A stretch of 16,162 nt of DNA. Source: a bacterium (GTDB taxonomy: Bacteria > CAIJMQ01 > JAADFP01). The translations under genes and the position numbers were made by a program. The notes under the pieces were generated by a model. That model made no database searches. It saw only the letters and a list, made by a program, of their open reading frames with translations, and was not told the DNA's origin. The DNA lies in the NCBI GenBank assembly GCA_027021085.1, contig JALUVB010000033.1, positions 1 through 16,162 of the forward strand, read 5' to 3'. This document shows, piece by piece, positions 7,402 to 13,919 of this stretch (its first letter is position 1; the number at the start of each line of letters is the position of its first letter).

Positions 7402-8364
7402 ATGGCAATACTTTCTCTCTCCTCTTTTTTCCTTGGTATTATCCTGTTTCCCCTTTTCGCACTTATAGGGAGAAAAATCCGCCTGGTAAGCTCTGTTCCC
7501 CTGCATGTGGGAGGAAGAGAAAATATTCCCCTTACCGGAGGCTGGGTGATATTTATTCTCTTTTCTATCTCCGCTTATCTTAGCAAGCTACCCCCTGCCA
7601 TCTTCTGGGGGGCAGCAATTATTTTTTTTGTTGGAGTATGGGATGATTTCAGGGAACTCACTCCCTTAAAGAAATTTTTACTGCAATCTATTTCTGCCCT
7701 GGTGGTAATATTTTCCGGTATTTATACCACCATAGGCTACATGCCTTTTTTCTTTAACTATGGAATAACTTTTCTCTGGATTCTGGGTATTACGAATGCT
7801 ATCAATCTTCTGGATATTATGGATGGTTTAGCCGCCGGCATTTCCCTGTTTTCCCTGGCAGGAATGGCAACAGTAGCCTACTTTAATCATAACCCTTACG
7901 TATACCATTCTTCTATTTTCCTCTTATTTATTCTCCTCTCCTTTCTGATTTTCAATTTCCCACCCGCCAGGATATTCCTGGGCAATTCAGGGAGCGGGTT
8001 GATAGGCTTCCTGCTTGCGGTTTTAGTCATTCCTTTAAGTTTTGCCCCTCCCTCCCACGAGTTAGCGCTCCTTACTCCCCTGCTCCTCCTGGGATTGCCT
8101 ATTTACGATACATTCTTTCTTGTTTATGAAAGGGGAAAAAGGGGGAAATCTTTCCATGAAAAGAGCGAGGACCATTTTGCCTTACTGCTTTTGAAAAAGG
8201 GATGGAAAAAGAGAAAAGTTTTGCTGCTTATGTATTCCTTGAGCGCCCTGCTCGCTGTTTGCGGTATCGGATTGACACGTTTGAGCAATCGTTATGCTTC
8301 TTTTGTTATTATCTTTTTGATTATTGTGCTGGTTCTGGTGGGTAAAAAGGTTTCTAAAAAATGA
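7402..8364 (+). CDS. WecA/MraY-family phosphoglycosyl transferase
   Basis: 320 aa, mostly membrane-spanning (about ten hydrophobic helices). Family members join a sugar-1-phosphate from a UDP-sugar to undecaprenyl phosphate, the first step of many cell-surface glycans. Motifs in order: 'PLTGGWVIF' (43-51), 'GVWDDFRELTPLKKFLLQ' with the DD pair at 81-82, 'TNAINLLDIMDGLAAGIS' (131-148), 'FLGNSGSGLIGF' (192-203) and the cytoplasmic loop 'KSEDHFALLLLKKG' (254-267). The last aligns with the family's His-containing loop in a KDHFALRL-like form rather than HxHH. At residue 195 the metal-binding Asp of 'F(L/M)GDxGS' is Asn, which is unusual. Not true MraY by neighbourhood (no murein genes). Its stop overlaps the next start as ATGA. 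No ribosome-binding site is visible at this ATG. Confidence 0.85.
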   Translation: MAILSLSSFFLGIILFPLFALIGRKIRLVSSVPLHVGGRENIPLTGGWVIFILFSISAYLSKLPPAIFWGAAIIFFVGVWDDFRELTPLKKFLLQSISALVVIFSGIYTTIGYMPFFFNYGITFLWILGITNAINLLDIMDGLAAGISLFSLAGMATVAYFNHNPYVYHSSIFLLFILLSFLIFNFPPARIFLGNSGSGLIGFLLAVLVIPLSFAPPSHELALLTPLLLLGLPIYDTFFLVYERGKRGKSFHEKSEDHFALLLLKKGWKKRKVLLLMYSLSALLAVCGIGLTRLSNRYASFVIIFLIIVLVLVGKKVSKK

Positions 8365-9791
8365 AACAGGTGCACATTGTGGGGGGTGGAATCACCGGTT
8401 TGAGTGTAGCCCGTTACTTAAAAAATGGCCAGGTGCATATATGGGAGAAGGAAGAGGAAGCAGGAGGGCTTTGTTCTTCCTTTAAAATCGGTGAGTTTAC
8501 TTTTGACCGCGATGCTCATTTCTTGCATTTTCGCTCTTCCCGTATAAAGGAGGAAATCCTGAAGAAAAACAAGGATATTCTCATTCCGCATAAACGTTCT
8601 TCCTGGATTTACTGGCAGGACAGGCTTATTCCCTTTCCTTTCCAGAGACATATTTCCCACCTTCCCTCCCCACTCTTTTCCAGGATTACTGCCGAATTAT
8701 TCTCCTGCTGCCAGAGGGAAGAGAAAAACGATACATACCTGGGTAAGCTACTTCTATCCAGGTACGGGACTACGCTATACAATATCTTCTTTCTTCCTTA
8801 CCTGAGCAAATTCTACAAAATCTCTCCCGAGAAGATACCGTTTGAGGAGGTGAAAGATTTCTTCCCTCTGGATAATGTCTCCCAAATTCTCAGCCGGTTG
8901 TTAAACGACCCCACACAGGCAGGAATCCCCTCTGACATATCGCCTAAGACGGGAACATTTCAGCCCGGGGTTAAAGAAAACTCTGATGCGGGTTATAACT
9001 CTCTCTTTTACTATCCTCCCGCGGGAGGGATAGGTACTTTTATGAGCAGGTGGAAGGAAGGGATAGAGAAAAGTATACAAAAAGGAAGGGTAGTAAAGAT
9101 ATACTGGGAGAAAAAAGAAATCGAGGTAGAGACAGAAGAAGTGTACCCCTCCCCTCCTGGCAGCATTCCGCGCAAAGGCATCTCTACTAAAAATTATGAT
9201 TTGCTTGTTTGCACTTTTCCCCTGCCGGAGCTATTTAAAGCTCTTCATCCTTTCCCGGCCAGATTTTTGCATCTTCTACCCTTTTTCTATGCTAACTCTA
9301 TTCTCTGTTACAATATAGGTATAAAAAGTGATAACTGGCAGGGAGTGCACTGGACATATTTTCCAGAAGAAGAATTCACCTTTTTCCGGGTGGGATTCTA
9401 CTCCCATATTGCACCACTCATGGCTCCCCCTAAATGCTCATCCATTTACGTGGAAGTAGCCCTGCATTCGCAGGACAGGGAGAGAGAAGAAGAGCTTGAG
9501 AAAAGAGTGGTGGAAGACCTCATAAAAGCAGGGATACTACGAAATAAAGGAGAAATAGAAGTAATAAGACCGATTTATATCCCTTCCGCTTATCCGCTGT
9601 TTTTGGGCAACCGGAAGGAGTTGGATGATTTCAAGCACTGGCTGCGGGAAAGGGGTATTATCCTGGCCGGGAGATACGGCACATGGAAGTACTATTCCAT
9701 GGAGGATTGCATAAAGGAAGGACAGCAAATAGGAGGGACTTTAGCAGTAGCGGGTAGTGAGGGAGGTTATGAGATACAGGCAGGGGAATAG
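8361..9791 (+). CDS. FAD-dependent amine-oxidase/UDP-galactopyranose-mutase-like protein
   Basis: 476 aa. The N-terminal Rossmann motif 'VHIVGGGITGLSVARYL' (4-20, GxGxxG) is followed by E29 for the ribose and 'EEEAGGLCSS' (31-40), the glycine pair of FAD-binding flavin oxidoreductases. 'DAHFLHFRSSRI' follows. 'GYNSLFYYPPAGGIGTFM' in the middle and 'IILAGRYGTWKYYSMEDCIKEGQQIGG' near the C-terminus match the protoporphyrinogen-oxidase/UDP-galactopyranose-mutase-like group often found in polysaccharide clusters. Members may convert UDP-galactopyranose to the furanose form or modify another nucleotide or lipid-linked sugar; the length fits, but the exact reaction cannot be told from motifs. ATGA overlap with the upstream transferase gene indicates translational coupling and a shared pathway. 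Confidence 0.8.
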   Translation: MKQVHIVGGGITGLSVARYLKNGQVHIWEKEEEAGGLCSSFKIGEFTFDRDAHFLHFRSSRIKEEILKKNKDILIPHKRSSWIYWQDRLIPFPFQRHISHLPSPLFSRITAELFSCCQREEKNDTYLGKLLLSRYGTTLYNIFFLPYLSKFYKISPEKIPFEEVKDFFPLDNVSQILSRLLNDPTQAGIPSDISPKTGTFQPGVKENSDAGYNSLFYYPPAGGIGTFMSRWKEGIEKSIQKGRVVKIYWEKKEIEVETEEVYPSPPGSIPRKGISTKNYDLLVCTFPLPELFKALHPFPARFLHLLPFFYANSILCYNIGIKSDNWQGVHWTYFPEEEFTFFRVGFYSHIAPLMAPPKCSSIYVEVALHSQDREREEELEKRVVEDLIKAGILRNKGEIEVIRPIYIPSAYPLFLGNRKELDDFKHWLRERGIILAGRYGTWKYYSMEDCIKEGQQIGGTLAVAGSEGGYEIQAGE

Positions 9792-9816
9792 GTGGTACTG
9801 GCAACTCACAACTAAC

Positions 9817-9830
9817 AACTCACAACTCTT
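9817..9830. repeat. 14-base dispersed word, also at the right window end
   Basis: AACTCACAACTCTT occurs here and as its exact reverse complement at 16149-16162, upstream of rpoN. A second shortened form (aactcacaact) sits immediately upstream at 9803. Another member of the short-word repeat set in this genome. Confidence 0.6.
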
Positions 9831-10017
9831 GTACCATAGACTTTAGACGTTAGACTGGGAGAGGAGGATGCAGGATAAAAGATGCAGAACAGGGGACAGT
9901 AAGCAGGGATGATAACTCAGTGTCCTGGTTTCCTGGTAATCCTGGTTTCTCGGTTTCCTGGGAGCAAGCCTTATGGTTTCTGCGAGATTGCCGTGGGTTT
10001 TAGGATTTTAAAAAAGG

Positions 10018-10083
10018 TGGAAGAGCAGGCCCCCGACATACGCCGGGACCGACGGACATCGGGAGGGACTTACAGCTCTTCCA
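10018..10083 (+). repeat. Structured inverted-repeat segment
   Basis: TGGAAGAGC (10018-10026) and GCTCTTCCA (10075-10083) form a perfect 9-bp outer stem. The 48-base interior has further self-complementary pieces (CCCCCGA with TCGGGAGGG, and CCGAC with its partner near ATCGG). It could fold in RNA between the FAD gene and the exporter. No poly-U follows, so it is not a standard terminator; a dispersed-repeat origin is also likely because the interior shares the CCGACGGA word with the ~110-bp elements. Confidence 0.5.
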
Positions 10084-10140
10084 GGAGGCAGGAGATAATT
10101 AGGGGAGAGTGGGATTTGTGATTTACTTAACGTTTAGGGT

Positions 10141-10146
10141 TTTAAT
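10141..10146 (+). promoter_or_regulatory. -10-like hexamer before the exporter genes
   Basis: TTTAAT matches TATAAT at five of six positions and lies five bases before the permease ATG. No clear Shine-Dalgarno is present, and the only -35-like element (TTGTGA, 10116-10121) has a long 19-base spacer. Weak evidence, in an AT-rich setting. Confidence 0.25.
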
Positions 10147-10151
10147 TTAAT

Positions 10152-10925
10152 ATGCTTAATAAAATACTGCTCTGGGAAGAGAGGAAGTATTTATGGGAGC
10201 TTTCCCGCAAATTTCTAAGGGATAAATACGTCGGCTCAGTACTGGGGCTCTCCTGGGCATTTATTACCCCGCTTCTACTCGCCGGGGCCATTACTGTGGT
10301 TTTTACCCGGGTGGCCAGGGTATCTCTTCCTCATTATCCCCTCCTGGTTCTCTCCGGCATTTTGCCCTGGATGTACTTTTCCGCCTCTTTAAGCGAAGGA
10401 GCTTACTCCATTTTGAATTATTCTTCCCTTCTTAAAAGATTCACCTTTTCTCCCCTGATTATTCCTCTTTCCCTCAGCGGGGCAAATTTTTTAAACCTCT
10501 TGCTCAGCATGGGAGTAATGTTGCCTATCTTTATCTTCTTTAATAAAAGCATTTTATTCCTCCTGCCCCTCCTTTTCTTCTTCCTGCTGCTTTTCTTCTT
10601 CCTATCTTCCGGTATTATGCTTACCCTGGCCTGGTCAAATGTTTTCCTGCGGGATATAGGTCACCTTACTTCCGTGGGGCTCCTTTTCTGGTTCTGGATA
10701 ACCCCTGTTTTCTACACGCTTTCTTTAGTCCCAGAGCGATTTTTATTCTACCTCTACCTAAACCCCCTCACCCCCTTTATGCGAATATTCCACGCCATCC
10801 TTTACCGGGGTATACTGCCCCGGCCATTTGATGCCTACCTGGCTTTTTTATATACTTTGGTTTTCTGGTTTATAGGGTATATAAGTTTTCTCAGGAAAAT
10901 TCCGGAAGCAAAGAAAAGAATATGA
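10152..10925 (+). CDS. ABC-2 type polysaccharide export permease (Wzm-like)
   Basis: 257 aa with an N-terminal cytoplasmic helix and about six membrane segments, the usual size for O-antigen or teichoic acid exporters. Family marks: 'FLRDKYVGSVLGLSWAFITPLL' (22-43), 'LPHYPLLVLSGILPWMYFSASLSEG' (59-83), 'NVFLRDIGHLTSVGLLFWFWITPVFY' (about 163-188) and 'NPLTPFMRIFHAILYRG' (about 205-221). It would form the channel through which a lipid-linked polysaccharide crosses the inner membrane, with the next gene as ATPase. The two overlap by ATGA, and a permease next to an ATPase with a long tail is the classic Wzm/Wzt layout. No clear ribosome-binding site precedes this ATG. Confidence 0.87.
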   Translation: MLNKILLWEERKYLWELSRKFLRDKYVGSVLGLSWAFITPLLLAGAITVVFTRVARVSLPHYPLLVLSGILPWMYFSASLSEGAYSILNYSSLLKRFTFSPLIIPLSLSGANFLNLLLSMGVMLPIFIFFNKSILFLLPLLFFFLLLFFFLSSGIMLTLAWSNVFLRDIGHLTSVGLLFWFWITPVFYTLSLVPERFLFYLYLNPLTPFMRIFHAILYRGILPRPFDAYLAFLYTLVFWFIGYISFLRKIPEAKKRI

Positions 10926-13537
10926 AAGAAATTGTTATAAAGCTAAGTAATGTAGAACTGGATTACCTTACTCCTTTTTACTTCCCGGGGAAAAAAAGAC
11001 ACTGGGAGAAAATCAAAGCACTGCAAAACATCAATGTGGAAATACAAAAAGGAGAGAGCATAGCCCTGTTAGGTGACAACGGAGCAGGAAAGAGCACCCT
11101 GCTCAAGATAATTGCCGGTCTCCTCAAGCCTGACAAAGGCAGGGTAGAAGTAAGAGGTAAGGTGCGGATACTATCCGAATTGGGGGCCGGGTTTAACGTG
11201 GAAGTCTCCGGGTGGGAAAACATCTTCATACAGGGAAGTCTCTTTGGCTTTTCCCGCCAGGAGATGGAAGAAAAAGCTAACAAGATTGCCAAGTTTGCCT
11301 CCCTGGGAAAGTATCTCTATGCCCCCCTAAAAGCCTACTCAGAAGGAATGTATGTCAGGTTAGCCTTCTCCATTGGTATCTACACAGACCCGGATATTTT
11401 CCTGGTGGACGATATCATTACTGTAGGAGACATCCATTTCCAGGAGAAATGCATTCAAAGATTAGAAAAGATGCGGGAAGAAGGAAAAACCCTGGTTATC
11501 GTCACCCATTCTCTCCCCCTGGCAGAAAGACTGTCCAGCCAGGGGATATGGTTGGAGGAGGGGAAAATAGCTTATGCAGGCCCCATTACCGAGGTAGCTA
11601 ACTCCTACCTAAAACTTTCCGGGAAAAAGGGGAAAGCATTTACCATAGAAGAGGGAAAATTAAGAATTGCATTTCAAGAGGGGAAAATATTTATCCTCTG
11701 GGATAACAACTTACTTTCTCCCTACTACGGTGGCTATACTACTATTACCAAGAATAACAATGCTGTTATCTCCCCCCTCCAGAAGTGGAAGATGGAAAAA
11801 CACAGCTCTGGTGAAATAATTGCCCGGGGAGATTTCCTGGAACTTCCTCTCTCCCAGACCTGGAAGATTAAGGTAATCAGCGAAAGAGAATGGGAATGGG
11901 AGGTAATCATGGAGCCCCGAGATAAAGTAAGGTTGGAAGAGGTGCAAACCGGGCTGCTGCTTTCCGAAGATTACAGGTTTCTCTGGAGGGGAAATAAAAA
12001 GGAAGAATTGCCTTGCTACAAAGGAAAAGAATGGAAGCCTTTCCGGGAGGAAATAGATTCTTCCCCCTTCCTCATTTCTGCCCGCTCAGGTTCATCCTAC
12101 CCTGCGGTTCTCTGGGAACCATTCCTAAAATTTGATAAGAAACAAATTTTTCTTTCCGGGGAAGAAACAGGAGGAAAAGCTTTTTACTGGGGATGGAAAG
12201 CAAAGGAATGGATACCCGGCAAGCACCTGATTTTTTCCGGCAGGATGAAACTTGTCTCACCTGCTCTTTTGCCTTTGAAACAGGCAAAAAAGGCAGAGGG
12301 AGATATTTACCGTATAGAAGAAGGACAGATTAAAATCTTCTCCGGAAAGCATGAGCTTACCGCGCCCGGGGGACTGGCACTGATATTTGAGTACCAGGGA
12401 AAACTCTACCTGCCGGATACGGGTAAAATAGCCCGCTCTTTTTCCGAACGGGAAAAAGAAATACGGTTTACCTGGGAAGACCTGCCCCTATATGCCCTTT
12501 TTCGCCTCCATGACGAGAAAGATAGTCTGCGCTGGCAAATAGAGATGATAAGCGAAGAAAAATTAGCATTAATAAATCCCCGCGTGGTTCTCAACCTTCT
12601 TCCCTGCTTTGATAAATGGTTTACCCTGCAAGAAGAAGGGAATTTCCCGGAAAATCTCCGCTGGTTTCCTCATACCCCCTCCCCTACCTCTTTTCTGGCC
12701 GTAAAGGGGAAAAACTCTCCGCTCCTCTGTTTCAGTATTGAGGAAAATGAAGATGTCTTTTCCCTTATTGAGAAAAGGAAGGAGATGATTATCCTGCAAC
12801 ATTTCAGGGGATACAGGGTCAATATAGAAAAGGGAAGAAACCTGCTCTTTAAGGGGAAAATAGCCCTGGGGGAAAAAGAGGAAGATTTTTACCAACGAAG
12901 AGAAGCAGAGAAAAAGGAAATTTTCAGAAAACTTCAGGAGCAGGGACTGAAAGCAGGAAACATTTCCTTTTTCCTGGATAGAGGAAGGGGAAGAATCTTT
13001 TACCGGGGAAGAGAAATCACCTCTTCCTGGGGTCTTTACGTAAGCATACTCACTCCAGAAGGGTGGCGGGAATCATTTAAGGGAACATGGAACGTATACC
13101 AGGAGAAAGAAGGAGAACTTGTAGCTGAAGGCAGGCACTTCTTCCTTCCCCTGCTTCAGAAATGGAGATTACGGGTGAAAGACAGGGGAATAGTATGGTC
13201 ATGGGAAGGCAAGAAAGAAGAAAAATTTAACATCAGGGAAGTGCATGCCTCCCTGATGTTAAAAGATGAATACGCAAAATACGAGATGGGGCAAAGCAGG
13301 AGCTTTCCTGAACTTGCAGAAGATTGGACAAATCTCTGGGAAGGAAAGGTAAAAAATAGTTTACGGGTGAAAGGGAGAAAAAATCTCCCCGCTGTTTCTT
13401 TTTCTGGTTCTTCCCGTAACGGCATTATCAAGAACTCGCCTTCCTCTCTCAAGGGAAGAGTATTGGAATACAGAGTGGATACAAATAAAATGAAATTCCA
13501 GGGACATATATGGATAGGAGATACTATTGATTCTTAA
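10922..13537 (+). CDS. Wzt-like polysaccharide export ATPase with a triplicated C-terminal region
   Basis: 871 aa, about twice a normal Wzt (400-470) and far more than KpsT (about 220). Residues 1-235 are the ATPase: Walker A 'GDNGAGKST' (51-59), the Wzt-type 'LSELGAGFNVEVSGWENIF' (84-102), signature 'YSEGMYVRLAFS' (139-150), Walker B 'PDIFLVDD' (157-164) and the H-loop 'IVTHS' (H196). At 164 Asp stands where the catalytic Glu is usual. Residues 242-452, 466-652 and 679-868 look like three copies of one module. Shared marks are 'G-(K/R/Q)-I-x-I/F ... G-L/G-Y', then 'LPL-x-Q-x-W' followed by 'W-x-W-E', then 'PAV/PLL' and a closing 'F-x-G-x-(I/M)-x-(I/L)'. The copies are strongly diverged and beta-rich. 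In classical Wzt a single C-terminal beta-sandwich binds the chain end of the exported polysaccharide; a similar role here is inferred, and the module is not the standard one I know. Confidence 0.85.
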   Translation: MKEIVIKLSNVELDYLTPFYFPGKKRHWEKIKALQNINVEIQKGESIALLGDNGAGKSTLLKIIAGLLKPDKGRVEVRGKVRILSELGAGFNVEVSGWENIFIQGSLFGFSRQEMEEKANKIAKFASLGKYLYAPLKAYSEGMYVRLAFSIGIYTDPDIFLVDDIITVGDIHFQEKCIQRLEKMREEGKTLVIVTHSLPLAERLSSQGIWLEEGKIAYAGPITEVANSYLKLSGKKGKAFTIEEGKLRIAFQEGKIFILWDNNLLSPYYGGYTTITKNNNAVISPLQKWKMEKHSSGEIIARGDFLELPLSQTWKIKVISEREWEWEVIMEPRDKVRLEEVQTGLLLSEDYRFLWRGNKKEELPCYKGKEWKPFREEIDSSPFLISARSGSSYPAVLWEPFLKFDKKQIFLSGEETGGKAFYWGWKAKEWIPGKHLIFSGRMKLVSPALLPLKQAKKAEGDIYRIEEGQIKIFSGKHELTAPGGLALIFEYQGKLYLPDTGKIARSFSEREKEIRFTWEDLPLYALFRLHDEKDSLRWQIEMISEEKLALINPRVVLNLLPCFDKWFTLQEEGNFPENLRWFPHTPSPTSFLAVKGKNSPLLCFSIEENEDVFSLIEKRKEMIILQHFRGYRVNIEKGRNLLFKGKIALGEKEEDFYQRREAEKKEIFRKLQEQGLKAGNISFFLDRGRGRIFYRGREITSSWGLYVSILTPEGWRESFKGTWNVYQEKEGELVAEGRHFFLPLLQKWRLRVKDRGIVWSWEGKKEEKFNIREVHASLMLKDEYAKYEMGQSRSFPELAEDWTNLWEGKVKNSLRVKGRKNLPAVSFSGSSRNGIIKNSPSSLKGRVLEYRVDTNKMKFQGHIWIGDTIDS
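13226..13263. repeat. Perfect 14-bp inverted repeat inside the ATPase gene
   Basis: TTTAACATCAGGGA and TCCCTGATGTTAAA flank a 10-base loop. The arms are perfect and lie in frame within the third C-terminal module, encoding 'FNIREVHASLMLK'. In RNA this would be a strong hairpin about 275 bases before the stop codon. No U-tract follows. Confidence 0.85.
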
Positions 13538-13538
13538 A

Positions 13539-13649
13539 GCCATGAACGACTTTTAAGGTTGACTGTCCAGAAAATGCCCTACCCGTTCTCCCGACGGATA
13601 TGGGGGGAAAGCAGGCAGGAAACTACGATTACCCGGAAACCAGGATACC
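13539..13649 (+). repeat. ~110-bp dispersed repeat, right copy
   Basis: It begins with GCCAT two bases after the stop of the ATPase gene, continues with ACTTTTAAGGTT and ends with ACCAGGATACC. It is the inverted counterpart of 210-318 (65 of 68 identical in the distal part by eye). It has TGCC/GGCA and CTCCC/GGGGG complementary stretches, so it may fold. There is no poly-U tract to make it a normal terminator. Confidence 0.85.
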
Positions 13650-13714
13650 AATTCACCATTCACTGTCTTCCTGTCTATAGTCTAAAGTCTATGGTCTAAG
13701 GTCTAAAATCCTGG

Positions 13715-13734
13715 ATGCCTGCTTTCGCAGGCAT
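13715..13734. repeat. 20-bp palindromic hairpin repeat, copy 2
   Basis: ATGCCTGC-TTTC-GCAGGCAT, perfect 8-bp arms; same flanks (TGG before, GAC after) as the copy at 126-145. Confidence 0.85.
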
Positions 13735-13776
13735 GACATGTGGGCTGGTTTTTCTCCTTTTTGCTTCTCTCTTGTC

Positions 13777-13796
13777 ATTCCCGCGAAAGCGGGAAT
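13777..13796. repeat. 20-bp palindromic hairpin repeat, copy 3
   Basis: ATTCCCGC-GAAA-GCGGGAAT, perfect arms, inverted relative to copies 1 and 2 (GTC before, CCA after). It fits the pattern ATTCCC-N8-GGGAAT, which is the form of the neisserial dRS3 repeat; that is a resemblance in form and not evidence of kinship. Confidence 0.85.
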
Positions 13797-13919
13797 CCAT
13801 ATTCCTCTCCAAGAAACCAGGACTACCAAGATACCAGCCCCTGCTCACTATTTACTGCTCACTGTTTACTGCTTCCCCAGTCTAACGTCTATAGTCTTTC
13901 CTGCCCCCCTCGCCACTAT

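Larger units (their letters stand above)
9792..10151 (+). other. Repeat-bearing gap between polysaccharide genes
   Basis: I see no gene in this 360-base stretch. It holds aactcacaact-type words (9803-9830), a tagactttagacgttagac word (about 9837-9857), a diverged piece related to the ~110-bp repeat (about 9909-9960, 'tcctggtttcctggtaatcc'), a GC-rich structured segment (10018-10083) and an AT-rich tail before the permease gene. It separates two ATGA-coupled gene pairs that otherwise read as one block. Confidence 0.7.
13650..13919. repeat. Mosaic of short repeat words
   Basis: Non-coding. It contains a run of diverged gtctaaa-type units (about 13676-13710), two 20-bp hairpins (separate entries), an accaggactaccaagatacc word (about 13816-13835), an actgctcactgtttactgc word (about 13851-13871), agtctaacgtctatagtc (about 13879-13896) and ctactcgctactcgctac (about 13920-13937, entering the 3' end of the GAF-ANTAR gene). 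Most of these have relatives in reverse orientation in 90-210 or 9800-9860. Confidence 0.75.

Noticed and set aside
9909-10121. 70-aa open frame in the 9792-10151 gap
   Set aside because: Composition follows the repeat words and the structured segment, with no recognisable domain.
13531-13557. Possible terminator CTTAAAG...CTTTTAAG after the ATPase gene
   Set aside because: The stem is short, AT-rich and bulged, and no T-tract follows; part of it belongs to the ~110-bp repeat.
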